This document shows positions 1-9,744 of a stretch of DNA of 64,000 nt, piece after piece; within the stretch, counting starts at the first letter, position 1; every line of letters begins with the position of its first letter. The notes beneath the pieces are model-generated. The model did not search any database. It was not told where the DNA came from and saw only the letters and a list, made by a program, of their open reading frames with translations. The stretch is from Prochlorococcus sp. AG-409-M05 (GTDB lineage: Bacteria; Cyanobacteriota; Cyanobacteriia; PCC-6307; Cyanobiaceae): the NCBI GenBank assembly GCA_003215435.1, contig QCKJ01000002.1:186001-250000 (forward strand). Reading direction: 5' to 3'. A program made the translations under genes and the position numbers.

Positions 1-813
1 GAGTTCGCTCATATCATCAATATGTCCAAGAAGACTTACCCTCTTCTCTCTTCTTAGCTCCTTCAACTCGCTTAGAGAAAGAGAGCTTCTGTTGCCAGAA
101 TCTAATTTACCAGCAATTAAGAGCTCAAATTCCAAGCCTTTTCCCCATAGCTTTCTAGAGGCAGCCAGAAGTTCATAGATTCCCTTTTGGCGAATAATCC
201 TTGATGGAAAGAGTAATTGGGGAGGAGAATTGAATTTCTTTTTTCTAGTTTTTAGTGGCTTGAAATGTTCTATGTCCACCCCTGAACCACGGATCAGCAC
301 TGATTTATTACTTTCGGTGATTCCGAGGCGGATAAACTTTCTTTGATCGTCACTATTCTGAAAGATCACTGTCGATCTTCGGGCCATAAATACTGTCCGG
401 TATAAGGGCCTTAAACATCTACGCATTAATCGGCTATGTAAGCCTCTCTCTAGAAAAACGTGCCCTAATCCAGTAACTGCATTTAGGACCCTAAAAACGT
501 TTGAGAATTTTGCTGCAATAGTTCCATATATACATGCCTTGATGGTGAAATGATGAACCAAATCTGGTCGTATAGAGCGATAAAGTCGAATTAATTCAAT
601 GATGGAGTTGAGTTCTAAGAAAGGGTTGATTGATTGTCGTGAGACTTTCCAAATATGAACTTTCACTCCTTCATGTTCAAGAAGATGGGTGTAGTTGTCA
701 AAAGGTGCAACAACATCTACTCCATAACCTTTAAGCTTCAGATCTTTAATTAATGGGAGTCGAAAATTGTAGACATACCAGCTTGTATTCGCTACTAACA
801 GAATTGATGTCAT
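1..813 (-). CDS. Glycosyltransferase family 4 (3' end outside window)
   Basis: This is a partial gene, read by hand from an ATG at 813 and open to the window edge. The N-terminus starts with a short hydrophobic strand (TSILLVANTSWYVYNFRLPL) typical of the first Rossmann fold of GT-B enzymes. Further along are an SGVDIEHF segment and an LLFPSRIIRQKGIYELL segment, the usual start of the donor-binding domain in GT4 sugar transferases. The E-x7-E donor motif would lie beyond the window. It probably transfers a sugar onto a lipid-linked repeat unit at the cytoplasmic membrane. It heads the polysaccharide block, 58 bases from the asnB-like gene on the same strand. The acceptor and donor cannot be told. 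Confidence 0.8.
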   Translation of the reverse strand, partial: MTSILLVANTSWYVYNFRLPLIKDLKLKGYGVDVVAPFDNYTHLLEHEGVKVHIWKVSRQSINPFLELNSIIELIRLYRSIRPDLVHHFTIKACIYGTIAAKFSNVFRVLNAVTGLGHVFLERGLHSRLMRRCLRPLYRTVFMARRSTVIFQNSDDQRKFIRLGITESNKSVLIRGSGVDIEHFKPLKTRKKKFNSPPQLLFPSRIIRQKGIYELLAASRKLWGKGLEFELLIAGKLDSGNRSSLSLSELKELRREKRVSLLGHIDDMSEL

Positions 814-871
814 GGCGGATTATAAGAGATTTTTTTTGGAAGGAGTTTCATCTGAGGCAACATTTCCTAAG

Positions 872-2812
872 TCATTGCCATTCTGCAAACCATGCTTGGG
901 CCATGAGGACAGACCAAAGCTTAGGCATATGATCAAAATCTCCAGAGAGATGTTGTTTCCAAAGAATATTGACTTCATTTGAATTAAACCAACCATAACT
1001 TTGTAAAGATCTTGCTGTTAACAAGTCATTTGCCCAATCTTTTAGTGGACCTCTTAACCAATTGCCGATAGGCATAGCAAAACCGGCTTTTGGCCTTTCA
1101 AAAAGATTGTTTGGAACGAACTTTGTTAATAACTTTCGCAAAGCCCATTTGCTGATTTGATTACGAGATTCCCGTCGAATTTTATATTTTAATGGCATGC
1201 TCCAGGCAAGTTTTGCGACTCTATGATCGAGGAAAGGTGCTCTTGTCTCTAAACCCACAGACATAGAAGCGCGGTCGACTTTTACAAGAATATCTGTAGG
1301 GAGGTAAGTAAGAATGTCTTCAAGCATCAATTGCTCAGATACTGATGGTGCATTTGGAAGTGCATATCTATGTATGTTGCTTGTCTCTGCCATGGGGGTA
1401 ACACCTCGGAGTCGATTATGCAACTCTTCTATTGAGTGAGCAGCCTTGATAGCGTTAGCTAGTTTTTGTTTTTTTTGTTGTGCTAAGCCATCAGATTCAA
1501 TACCAAGGATTTGATTAGGAGCTTTATAGATAATTGCAGCTAGAAGTCTCCTGACAGGAGATGGCCAACTCCCAAATATTTGATGCAGCGTTGGGGCATA
1601 AAGGTGTCGATTGTAGCCCCCAAACAATTCATCTCCACCATCACCAGTAAGTGTCACGGTTAGTCCTGATCGCCGTGCTTCCCTGCATAGAAGTTGAGTG
1701 GGGACTTGTGAAGAGTCTGCAAATGGTTCTGTATATATTCTTGCTAAGGAGGGAATCAGAATTTGAGCATCATTAGAAGTAATAGGAATCTCTGTGTGAT
1801 CAGTTTTCAGATGCTTTGCTATCGCTTTTGCATAAGGTGCTTCGTTGAAAAGCTCCTCATCTGGGAAGGAAACAGTAAAACTTTTTACGGGGTCAACTCT
1901 TGATTGCTGAAGTAGAGCCGTGATAAGTGATGAATCAATTCCTCCTGATAGGAATGAGCCAAGAGGTACATCTGCAATTGATTGACTTTGAATTGCCTTG
2001 GCTAAGACTTTTTCTAGAGAGTTGAGTGCATCTAGATCGGTTTTGAAGGCAGCCTTTTCTGATAAACATGATGAATCATAGGCAACATCTTTTGAGCTCC
2101 ACCACGTAATAGGTTTGGGTAAGTTGCACATCACAAAACCAGAGGGTCCAGCCGAGATCTCTATAAAATTGCCTGGTGGTAGTTGATGCACATCTTTGTA
2201 AATACTTAGAGGAGCAGGTATACAGCCAAGATGCTTATAGGCCTCTACTGCCTGATGAGAAATTTTCTTTTGAAATTGCTTGATTCCTTTTAAGGCTACT
2301 AAGTCTGAAGAAAAAACAATTCCATACCCAGGTAACAAGCCCCAATAAAGTGGTTTTTCTCCAAAATGATCTCTAGTGAGAAATAGTTTTTGCTTTTCCT
2401 TATCCCAAAGAGCGAATGCAAACATTCCTGAAACAAGATCAAGAGTTTTCTTAAGCCCCCAAGATGCAATTGCTTCTATTAGAGTTTCTGTATCGGATAG
2501 CCCGTGCCATTTCGAACTCAATCGTTCTTCAGATTCGAGTTTGCTCCTTAATTCCAGATGGTTATATATTTCTCCATTAAATACAATCAAATACCGACCA
2601 CTTTTACTGACCATAGGCTGATGCCCAGCTTCGGATAGATCCAGTATTGAAAGCCTTCGATGCCCTAGTCCTAGACCTATCTTCTCATTGACCCAAACAC
2701 CAGAGTCGTCTGGCCCTCGATGAGCAATAGATTGCACCATCTTATCGAGACTCTCTCTGATCTCATGCTCTGGGGATGAATTAATTAGCCAAAGGCCTGC
2801 TATGCCACACAT
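872..2812 (-). CDS. asnB: Asparagine synthase (glutamine-hydrolysing)-like amidotransferase
   Basis: The 646-residue protein begins MCGIAGLW, so Cys2 can act as the N-terminal glutaminase nucleophile. The class II amidotransferase domain fills about the first 210 residues, with RGPDD and the FNGEIYNH segment visible. The synthetase domain follows with the PP-loop SGGIDSS and the GDGGDELFGGYNRH segment. The length is normal for AsnB. Biosynthetic AsnB makes asparagine, but paralogues in polysaccharide loci amidate uronic acids (WbpS type). The gene lies between glycosyltransferase and polymerase genes, so a sugar-amidating role is plausible. It is 9 bases from the next upstream gene on the same strand. 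The family is certain; the substrate is inferred. Confidence 0.9.
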   Translation of the reverse strand: MCGIAGLWLINSSPEHEIRESLDKMVQSIAHRGPDDSGVWVNEKIGLGLGHRRLSILDLSEAGHQPMVSKSGRYLIVFNGEIYNHLELRSKLESEERLSSKWHGLSDTETLIEAIASWGLKKTLDLVSGMFAFALWDKEKQKLFLTRDHFGEKPLYWGLLPGYGIVFSSDLVALKGIKQFQKKISHQAVEAYKHLGCIPAPLSIYKDVHQLPPGNFIEISAGPSGFVMCNLPKPITWWSSKDVAYDSSCLSEKAAFKTDLDALNSLEKVLAKAIQSQSIADVPLGSFLSGGIDSSLITALLQQSRVDPVKSFTVSFPDEELFNEAPYAKAIAKHLKTDHTEIPITSNDAQILIPSLARIYTEPFADSSQVPTQLLCREARRSGLTVTLTGDGGDELFGGYNRHLYAPTLHQIFGSWPSPVRRLLAAIIYKAPNQILGIESDGLAQQKKQKLANAIKAAHSIEELHNRLRGVTPMAETSNIHRYALPNAPSVSEQLMLEDILTYLPTDILVKVDRASMSVGLETRAPFLDHRVAKLAWSMPLKYKIRRESRNQISKWALRKLLTKFVPNNLFERPKAGFAMPIGNWLRGPLKDWANDLLTARSLQSYGWFNSNEVNILWKQHLSGDFDHMPKLWSVLMAQAWFAEWQ

Positions 2813-2821
2813 TAAAAATAA

Positions 2822-3877
2822 TTAGAGAGGCAGCAATAGGTTTCTATAAGGTAGCCATGCATATGCATGAAGTGCAAAAAGTAGCCATACCATCATCACG
2901 GAAAAAGATAATAAGATTAGTATTTGCTTCCAAGCAACAGGTTTTAGAGCAAATAACCTGGTCTCAGGTAAGCGAGAGCCAACAAAAATCTGAAGAGGTA
3001 TTAGATAAAGAGCAAGTCGATCAATCATCGTTGTAGGTAAACCTAAGGCCAGACCTAATGCAGAACCCAAAGCAAGTAATGCAAAACATGTCCAGATTCG
3101 ATTCTCAATTCGATCTAAGTTAAATCGGCTTCGGACTAGTAATAGAGCTATTGCAGGAAGTACGCAGAGTATTACACGAGTCCAAGCTCCAGATGAGGTC
3201 ATTTGATCTGCAGCGTAATAAACAAGGCTGACACTTAATGCTGGTCGGATGAAACCTACATAAAGTCCATAAGCTCCACCAGTAATTAGGCCTGTTCGGA
3301 TTAAGTTAAAGAATTTAAGTGTTGGTGAAATTGTTGTAACTGGTAAGAGCAGGAGAATAAGGATGGAACGATGAAATGTAGATCCCACTAAAATCCAACC
3401 AATGTATTCAGGTAATTTCTTTCTTTGAAGAGCTAGCAGAGCAAGCATTTCCAGCCCAATAGCTACACTTTGACGGGTATATCCCATTCCCACGATAATT
3501 ATCAAATAGGGGAAAGCCAGTAATAATGACAGCCATGGGCGAGGTTGGATACGGCAAAACCTCAATAACCCAATACTAAAAATTATGCTACTGACAATAT
3601 TGAATACATAGATCCCTCCCCCCCAGTTAGAACCTATCCAAGCTAATACTGAATAAAAGGGTTCAGGCTCAGTAATAACCTCCGCGAGAAAGGGACGATT
3701 TTTATATTGCTCTATATCGACAACATAGTTATACCAGTCACCCCCTACTTCAATTCTCAGTCCAATAAAAATGACTAGGAAGAATAGAAGGGTATAAAGA
3801 GTTGTTTTTGACCAGTTTTTTTTGCTTGTAAAGGCAGGAAAGGCTAAAAGCCCCCATGTGATGATGTAAGGGATCAT
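2822..3877 (-). CDS. EpsG/Wzy-like polysaccharide polymerase (membrane protein)
   Basis: This 351-residue, strongly hydrophobic protein has roughly nine to ten predicted membrane segments. It has an early GLRIEVGGDWYNYV segment, the G-D-W/Y-x-x-Y signature common in EpsG-family (Wzy-type) polymerases, and MGYTRQSVAIGL in the middle, where the Arg-Gln pair is typical of the family. Proteins of this family join lipid-linked repeat units in the periplasm. It is the only polymerase candidate among the sugar genes of the window. It is followed closely by the asnB-like gene, which suggests one transcript. Assignment rests on motif and context; exact topology was not computed. Confidence 0.75.
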   Translation of the reverse strand: MIPYIITWGLLAFPAFTSKKNWSKTTLYTLLFFLVIFIGLRIEVGGDWYNYVVDIEQYKNRPFLAEVITEPEPFYSVLAWIGSNWGGGIYVFNIVSSIIFSIGLLRFCRIQPRPWLSLLLAFPYLIIIVGMGYTRQSVAIGLEMLALLALQRKKLPEYIGWILVGSTFHRSILILLLLPVTTISPTLKFFNLIRTGLITGGAYGLYVGFIRPALSVSLVYYAADQMTSSGAWTRVILCVLPAIALLLVRSRFNLDRIENRIWTCFALLALGSALGLALGLPTTMIDRLALYLIPLQIFVGSRLPETRLFALKPVAWKQILILLSFSVMMVWLLFALHAYAWLPYRNLLLPL

Positions 3878-4065
3878 GAACGAGTTCTTTCAGGGGGGTT
3901 CGAAGCCCAGCAAATGAGAATCCTATAAATTTTAGACAATCCGATTTTGATAATAGTAAACGTACCTCAAAGAATACAATAAAACGATGATTCAATATTC
4001 AAATTAGTTTTTGAGAAGGTTGCTTCAAATATATATTGAAAATTCATTCCTTTCATTATAGGAAA

Positions 4066-5178
4066 CTAGATTAAGTCTCTATAGATATTAACCATTTCTT
4101 TTGCCAATGTCTGGAAAGAAAAGTCTTGTATACGTTTGCACCCATATTTAATAATTTTCTCTCTTAGCTCTTCTGAAGTGAGAGCACTTTCTATAGCATA
4201 TGCCATGCCTTCAATGTCATTAGGAGGGAAATAGATAGCTTGATCTTCTGTGATTTCACGGAAAACCGGTAATGAACTCAGTGCAATAGGTTTTTTAAAA
4301 GCCATTGCCTCAAGAATTGGTATACCGAATCCTTCATATGTAGAAGGGAAGACAAACAAGGAACAAGATGAATAGGCACATTTAACCTCATCATCAGATA
4401 GACCTGTCAGCAAAGTAACGTCCTTAGACATATTTAATTGAGATATTTTCTCCTTTATAGAACTCCCCTCTCCACTATCATTGCCAACAATAACTAAAGG
4501 ACAATTGAGTCCTTTAAATTTAAGCATAGACATCGCTTCAATTAACTGAGTATAATTCTTGCGGCTTTCAAGATGACCTACTGACAAGACAAAATTTCTA
4601 GGTAAATAATACTTTTTGAGGAATTTATCACACGCAGACTGTGAAATATTTGTAAACTCTTCAGTATTAATACCATTGAAGACAACAGATACAGGTGTTT
4701 CAGAGTAGAAAGAAAGAATTTCTAGTCGCATTGTCTCTGAGACTGTAATGATACGGTCTGCTCTCTTTATTGATTGAAGTAATACTGCTTTAAAAAGAGG
4801 TCTAATTGATGAGAGATTGTTCTCATATAAACCACGCACATCATGAATTGTGAGCAAAGAGGGTCCATTGGGTGGACGGACTAATGGAAGATTCATTGCT
4901 TCATAGATATCGAAGCTTTCCTCTTCAAATGCTTTTTGCCAGTAACCCAGCCCAGCCCTAAATTTTCCCAAGCGTCCTGTGCTTGGAAGAGGTGTACTCC
5001 TTGAGGTGATGTTTTCATGGGATGAGAACCAATTTGAGACTGCGCAATCCCTTGGCTCAAAGATCACAAATTCAGTATTTGGGAGTTCTTGTATTAAGGA
5101 ACCATAAAGCCCTAAAAACCTCTGCTTGGCGCCTGAAGGCCGGTCATTCATACAAGTGGCATTGAGGGCTATCTTCAT
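4066..5178 (-). CDS. Glycosyltransferase family 4
   Basis: This 370-residue GT-B enzyme starts MKIALNATCMNDRPSGAKQR, a typical GT4 opening with a loop that closes over the acceptor. It has LSVGHLESRKNYTQLIEAM at the start of the C-terminal Rossmann domain. The donor motif PSTYEGFGIPILEAMA gives the expected E-x7-E pair for binding the nucleotide-sugar phosphate and ribose. It most resembles mannosyl- or rhamnosyltransferase-like GT4 proteins. It has its own 188-base gap downstream and a 313-base gap upstream, so it may be transcribed alone. The local sequence is AT-rich compared with the window average. The specific sugar is unknown. Confidence 0.85.
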   Translation of the reverse strand: MKIALNATCMNDRPSGAKQRFLGLYGSLIQELPNTEFVIFEPRDCAVSNWFSSHENITSRSTPLPSTGRLGKFRAGLGYWQKAFEEESFDIYEAMNLPLVRPPNGPSLLTIHDVRGLYENNLSSIRPLFKAVLLQSIKRADRIITVSETMRLEILSFYSETPVSVVFNGINTEEFTNISQSACDKFLKKYYLPRNFVLSVGHLESRKNYTQLIEAMSMLKFKGLNCPLVIVGNDSGEGSSIKEKISQLNMSKDVTLLTGLSDDEVKCAYSSCSLFVFPSTYEGFGIPILEAMAFKKPIALSSLPVFREITEDQAIYFPPNDIEGMAYAIESALTSEELREKIIKYGCKRIQDFSFQTLAKEMVNIYRDLI

Positions 5179-5491
5179 TCACTAAAAGTTGGGGAATAGA
5201 TCTGTTTAGTAATATCGGATTATTTTAAAAAACAGCTTAAACATTTTCCACATTAAACGAATGAAAATGTGATTCTTTTAATAGATGGACTAATACTTGT
5301 AACCTTCCGATGTTCATAAGGCTTTGGTTCACCGGCGATTGTTTTGTAGAGAAATAATATATTTCGCATACTAGCAGTTCTTTTAGTTACCTTTTAAAAG
5401 TAAATGCAACTCGTTTTCACTGGTGTACCAAGACTTGAAAAAAATTAGGGTTATTACCTAGTATTGCATTTGGTGATAGAAATATCTAATC
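5179..5491. other. Intergenic stretch, no gene seen
   Basis: This AT-rich spacer lies between a GT4 gene and an FkbM gene, both on the minus strand. Every frame is broken by stops and I see no clear terminator, repeat or RNA gene. It should hold the promoter of the GT4 gene that starts at 5178, but no convincing -35/-10 pair stands out. Confidence 0.5.
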
Positions 5492-6304
5492 TTAGGAGCA
5501 TTCCTCTAGTAGATCCTTGTAGGCATCTTTACTTAGTAATTCATTGTGCAGAAAAAGGAAGTTGTTAATGTATTTTTCTGCAGTGTTCAAATTGCTGGCA
5601 ATAGGCTGGTGCTTAGAAATAATAAAATTTCGAAAAGGATTTAAAATTCCATTTTCCATAAAGAAAACCTGATATCCTAGATCTTCAAGAACTTTAAAGG
5701 TGTCTTCAAAAGGTCTGTTTAAATGCCTTTTTTCTATTTCAATTAATAATGCAGGTTGATGATTCTTTATTGTATTGATAGCTCCTTTAATTACATTGAA
5801 CTCATGACCTTCTACATCTATCTTGATGAAGTTGACTTTTCCTAAGTCAAGCTCATCTAAGGCACTTAAGTTCACTTCTTGTTGGATGAAACCTTGAAAG
5901 TTTTTCTTCTCTAAGGATGCTGATGAGTCATGTATTACGCCAGCTTCATCAATTGGGACACTTAATGTTCCAGTTCCTTTTTTGTCAGATAATGCCAGTT
6001 GATGCACTTCTATAGATGATTTGCCTTTTGCCCATGCTGAGAGCACCAAAGCACAATCGACATTAGGCTCGAAGATATGGACTTTGGTACCCAACTTATA
6101 GAGAGCATAGGCATACGCGCCTCTATTTCCACCTATATCAACAACAGTATTTCCTTGCTTAACAATAAACCTAAGCAGCTTAAATTCTTGCTCTAGCTGA
6201 TTGTTCAATGCATTAAAGTAGAATTTTAATGGTACTTGAAACCTTTTAGGAAATAGTTGCCTAACCCTATATTTGATAATATCTATCAGGTGGTTGTTAC
6301 TCAT
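5492..6304 (-). CDS. FkbM-family SAM-dependent methyltransferase
   Basis: The protein has 270 residues if read from the ATG at 6304; an upstream TTG at 6334 is possible but adds residues without family features. VVDIGGNRGAYAYAL is the glycine-rich SAM-binding motif I and HIFEPN is the following acidic strand. FIKIDVEGHEFNVIKGA is the hallmark of the FkbM domain (Methyltransf_21). Such enzymes O-methylate sugars in polysaccharides and glycolipids. It sits alone on the minus strand, divergent from the deacetylase gene across about 235 bases of AT-rich DNA. It probably caps or decorates the surface polymer; the target sugar cannot be read from sequence. Confidence 0.85.
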   Translation of the reverse strand: MSNNHLIDIIKYRVRQLFPKRFQVPLKFYFNALNNQLEQEFKLLRFIVKQGNTVVDIGGNRGAYAYALYKLGTKVHIFEPNVDCALVLSAWAKGKSSIEVHQLALSDKKGTGTLSVPIDEAGVIHDSSASLEKKNFQGFIQQEVNLSALDELDLGKVNFIKIDVEGHEFNVIKGAINTIKNHQPALLIEIEKRHLNRPFEDTFKVLEDLGYQVFFMENGILNPFRNFIISKHQPIASNLNTAEKYINNFLFLHNELLSKDAYKDLLEECS

Positions 6305-6539
6305 ACTTAATAATCTAGATTCAAATACTAGCAAATTTGCTCCCTCATTATCGCTTAATGGAAGGATATTAGTAGTTTTACAACTTAACCGGTTTAAATG
6401 CCATTACTAATGGTTGGGAGTATAATGGTAATTAAGATTAGATTACTGTTCAAACGAACTTTGATTTCTCAAAACCATTTTCTTGGTTGATCTGCATTTG
6501 AATTGGAAACCCACTCTATAGTTTAGGGTTAAATCAAAC

Positions 6540-7562
6540 ATGATTTCTAAAGGTATAAAGTCAAGGATAAAGTCGTCATTATTTAGTATCTCTAGACATC
6601 CTTTGCTTAAGAATTTGCTTTCATTCTCTCCAACAGCAAATGGTGCAATATTCTGTTTTCATAGAGTACTTCCCGCTGTTCATGAGTCTAAAAACTTTCC
6701 AGGAGATGACTATGTTATTACTGTTGACTCATTTGAAAAATTCCTAGCCTTTCTTGCAGAGAATTTTTGTTGTGTTGATCTTGATACATATCTCTCGCGA
6801 ATTAATGTTAGAAGCAGTAAGCCACTCTGTCACATAACATTTGATGATGGTTATTCTGACAACTTAGAGTTTGCCTTGCCTGCAATAAAGAAATTTAGTA
6901 TGCCAACTACAGTTTATGTTACAAGTGGCTATATCTCTAGAGATTGTACCCCTACACATCATTATTTAATTCATCTTTATGATCTAAGTTTTAACAGTTT
7001 AATACAGTCAACAATAGATACTCATGATGTTAACTCAATATTTACGGGGATTGATTTTGGTCGAGATAATATTTCCTATTTTGTTTCTAACTCTTCAACC
7101 TTACTTCAGAAGAGAGTATGTAATTCCCTTATGGATAAAACAGGTGTTAAACCTAATTGGGATATTTTCTTAACACCAAGTGAGCTTAGATCCTTGGCTT
7201 TAGAACCGTTGATAGAAATTGGCAGCCACACACTCTCTCATCCCAATTTAGCGAAAGAACCATATGAAACCATGAAAAATGAAATTCTAATGTCCAAAGA
7301 ATCTTTGGAATCTACTTTAAGCAAGAAAGTTTCTCACTTCGCATACCCTTATGGAGGGTTTAAGCAGGTTTCTCAAGCAATAGTTCAGGAGGTTGAGAAA
7401 GCTGGCTATTCAACTGCTGTAACCACAATGCCTAGGCCATTTAGAGGTAATAAGAGCTTTCTTTTGCCCAGGTTGTTTATAACTAACAAATGGACAGAAA
7501 ATTCAGTTTTGACAAGGGCTTTGGGATTGTCATGGTTTCTAAATAAGCAATTAACATTGTAG
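6540..7562 (+). CDS. Polysaccharide deacetylase (NodB domain)
   Basis: This 340-residue protein carries the NodB homology domain of carbohydrate esterase family 4. CHITFDDGYSDN supplies the catalytic base and metal Asp pair, and IGSHTLSHPNLA gives the H-S/T-x-x-H-P metal site. HFAYPYGG is the third conserved motif. There is no clear signal peptide: the N-terminus is basic and then hydrophilic, so it may act in the cytoplasm on lipid-linked intermediates, as in many polysaccharide islands. The insert between the first two motifs (about residues 140-210) is long. It starts a plus-strand run with the GT2 gene 6 bases downstream, probably one operon. Confidence 0.85.
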   Translation: MISKGIKSRIKSSLFSISRHPLLKNLLSFSPTANGAIFCFHRVLPAVHESKNFPGDDYVITVDSFEKFLAFLAENFCCVDLDTYLSRINVRSSKPLCHITFDDGYSDNLEFALPAIKKFSMPTTVYVTSGYISRDCTPTHHYLIHLYDLSFNSLIQSTIDTHDVNSIFTGIDFGRDNISYFVSNSSTLLQKRVCNSLMDKTGVKPNWDIFLTPSELRSLALEPLIEIGSHTLSHPNLAKEPYETMKNEILMSKESLESTLSKKVSHFAYPYGGFKQVSQAIVQEVEKAGYSTAVTTMPRPFRGNKSFLLPRLFITNKWTENSVLTRALGLSWFLNKQLTL

Positions 7563-7568
7563 AAACTT

Positions 7569-8585
7569 ATGAATAAATCTCCCCTGCTGACTGTAATTAT
7601 ACCGAACTATAATACAGAAAAGTTTGTTGAGCTAGCACTTAAGAGCGCAGCTAATGAATTTAGAGAATTACTAGAAATCATAGTAGTAGATGATGGATCA
7701 ACTGATAACTCTTTAAGGGTAATAAATCAATTTATTCAGCAGGATACTTCTGGAGCTGAAATAAGATTAATCTCACAAGACAATAAAGGTCCAGGTAATG
7801 CACGCAACAAAGCATTATCTCTGGCTAGAGGAATTTACCTTGGCTTTCTGGATTCAGATGATTTATATCTCCCGGGTATAGCATCATCTACAGTACCTCT
7901 AATGAAACAAAAAGATTTAGATATAATAGAATATCATTTTAAACGTATAAATCTTAGTGGCGATGCTATGAAAGCCCATAAAAGATTTTATAATTATATA
8001 GGCAAATATAGCTTACCTGAATTGCTCCCAAATATCTTTGCACGGACAGCATGGTACCCATCGATTAGATTTTTTAAGAGGGAGATATGGCAGGGGATAA
8101 GCTTCCCAGAGGGGGTTTACTATGAGGACCCTATGACTATTTATCAAATATATAGGAGGTCAAAGTCAATCTATTTTTTAAAGCAGGTTTTTTTGGCATA
8201 TCGCCTTAGACAAGGAAGTATTACTACAACATTTACAAAGAAAAAATATATTGACCTTTACAATTTCTTTTCCTCTATAGCAGTAGTTGACCTCCCAATG
8301 GCCATATTAAAGATAAGAATCGGAAGAACTTTAATTAGGTTTTCCAATCTCTTGGTGGTACAGAAAAATACTTTGAATGACATTCGCAAATCAATCTTAA
8401 AGCTTAGATTTATTTACCTCAACTCAATATTTGTTCTGAGCAAGGCCGATATGATTTTCTTCCTTTGCCCAAATATCTATTGTTTTCTTGATAAACAGTA
8501 TCAGGATATTTGGATTTTGAGGCTTAGGGAATTATTCTCTAAGTCTTTATTTAAACTAAAAACTTATTTCAAGTTACTGCAATGA
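7569..8585 (+). CDS. Glycosyltransferase family 2
   Basis: The 338-residue protein opens with LTVIIPNYNTEKFVELAL, the usual GT-A first strand. IVVDDGSTDNSL binds the nucleotide, and GFLDSDDLYLPG carries the D-x-D metal site. YYEDPMTIYQIY, with its E-D pair, matches the catalytic base region seen in GT2 enzymes of capsule loci. The C-terminal third is rich in basic and aromatic residues and may sit against the membrane. Its stop overlaps the ATG of the next GT4 gene by four bases (ATGA), so the two are translationally coupled. Donor and acceptor are unknown. The sequence is markedly AT-rich. Confidence 0.87.
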   Translation: MNKSPLLTVIIPNYNTEKFVELALKSAANEFRELLEIIVVDDGSTDNSLRVINQFIQQDTSGAEIRLISQDNKGPGNARNKALSLARGIYLGFLDSDDLYLPGIASSTVPLMKQKDLDIIEYHFKRINLSGDAMKAHKRFYNYIGKYSLPELLPNIFARTAWYPSIRFFKREIWQGISFPEGVYYEDPMTIYQIYRRSKSIYFLKQVFLAYRLRQGSITTTFTKKKYIDLYNFFSSIAVVDLPMAILKIRIGRTLIRFSNLLVVQKNTLNDIRKSILKLRFIYLNSIFVLSKADMIFFLCPNIYCFLDKQYQDIWILRLRELFSKSLFKLKTYFKLLQ

Positions 8586-9694
8586 GAATCTCTGTTTTTG
8601 TTGCTGTTTTTAACTTTTCAGGAGTTCCTTTAGCTCAGCTTAGACTTGCAAATGCTTTAGTGAATAGAGGGTTTAAGGTGGACTTGGTGGTCCTCAAGTC
8701 ATATGTAGAGCTAGATAAACTTGTTGATCCAAGTATTAAAGTATACCTATTGGATAAAGTACGAGCTATAAATTCTATAACATCCATTGCTAATTACATC
8801 ATAAAACAGAAGCCAACCATAGTATTTTCTGCTGAAGATCACCTTAATTGCGTATTATTAATTGCGTTGTTGATTTCTTTTTCTAACGCCCAGGTAAGTT
8901 GTTCTGCAAGAGTACCAGCTTTAGATAAGCAAGCATATTTTGGAAGAATATTTTCGAAGGGATGGTTCTTAAAAAATATAATGAGATTAGTCATGCACCG
9001 AGCTAATTGCCTTACATGTGTTTCGAAGGATATGGTAATACAATACAAGAGAATTTTCCCTTCTCATTCTCACACATATGCCTACAACATAATAGTGACT
9101 GAGCAACGAATCAAGAATTCATATGCCCCTATTTCCCATCCATGGTTCTTGTCTACAGATATACCTGTTGTTATATCTGTAGGGAGACTTGATCCAGAGA
9201 AAGGGTTCGAAGATCTCATTAGAGCTTTTGCATTAGTAATTAAAGATGTTCGGTCAAGACTATTTATTGTTGGAGATGGGAAGCAAAAAGACTATTTGCT
9301 AAACCTTATTTCTAAACTTGGTTTAAATGACTCTATTCAGTTACATGGCTCAGACCCCAATCCTTTGAAATTCATGAGAAGGTCGAATGTATTTGCTTTG
9401 GCTTCATATTCTGAAGGTATGCCTAATGTTCTGGTTGAGTCGATGATGTGTGGCTGCACTCCAGTTTCGACAGATTGTCCAACAGGCCCCAGGGAACTGT
9501 TAGATGGAGGTAAATATGGTTATTTGGTTCCAGTTGGAGATCCACTTAACCTTGCATCAGGAATAATACAGGCATTGAATTCTCCTATGCCTATTGACCT
9601 TTTGACTCAGAGAGTAGACGCTTTTACTGAAGATTCTGTGTTAAGACGTCAGTTTTCATTGCTAGGTTATAAGACAATGCCTTATGATTTATAA
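8582..9694 (+). CDS. Glycosyltransferase family 4
   Basis: This 370-residue GT-B protein has a first-domain loop FNFSGVPLAQLRLANAL, VISVGRLDPEKGFEDLI at the start of the donor domain and YSEGMPNVLVESMMCG. The last segment holds the E-x7-E donor motif and resembles the N-acetylgalactosaminyl- and glucosyltransferase group of GT4 (PglA/PglJ/WbpY-like). TDCPTGPRELL downstream is also usual for that group. It overlaps the preceding GT2 gene by four bases and ends 50 bases before the next GT2, so the three probably form one operon with the deacetylase. It would add one sugar to the repeat unit at the inner face of the membrane. Confidence 0.88.
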   Translation: MRISVFVAVFNFSGVPLAQLRLANALVNRGFKVDLVVLKSYVELDKLVDPSIKVYLLDKVRAINSITSIANYIIKQKPTIVFSAEDHLNCVLLIALLISFSNAQVSCSARVPALDKQAYFGRIFSKGWFLKNIMRLVMHRANCLTCVSKDMVIQYKRIFPSHSHTYAYNIIVTEQRIKNSYAPISHPWFLSTDIPVVISVGRLDPEKGFEDLIRAFALVIKDVRSRLFIVGDGKQKDYLLNLISKLGLNDSIQLHGSDPNPLKFMRRSNVFALASYSEGMPNVLVESMMCGCTPVSTDCPTGPRELLDGGKYGYLVPVGDPLNLASGIIQALNSPMPIDLLTQRVDAFTEDSVLRRQFSLLGYKTMPYDL

Positions 9695-9744
9695 AAAGCG
9701 ACATAGCTCTTCTGGCCTTTCTAAGGAGGAAGTTTAAATTTAAA

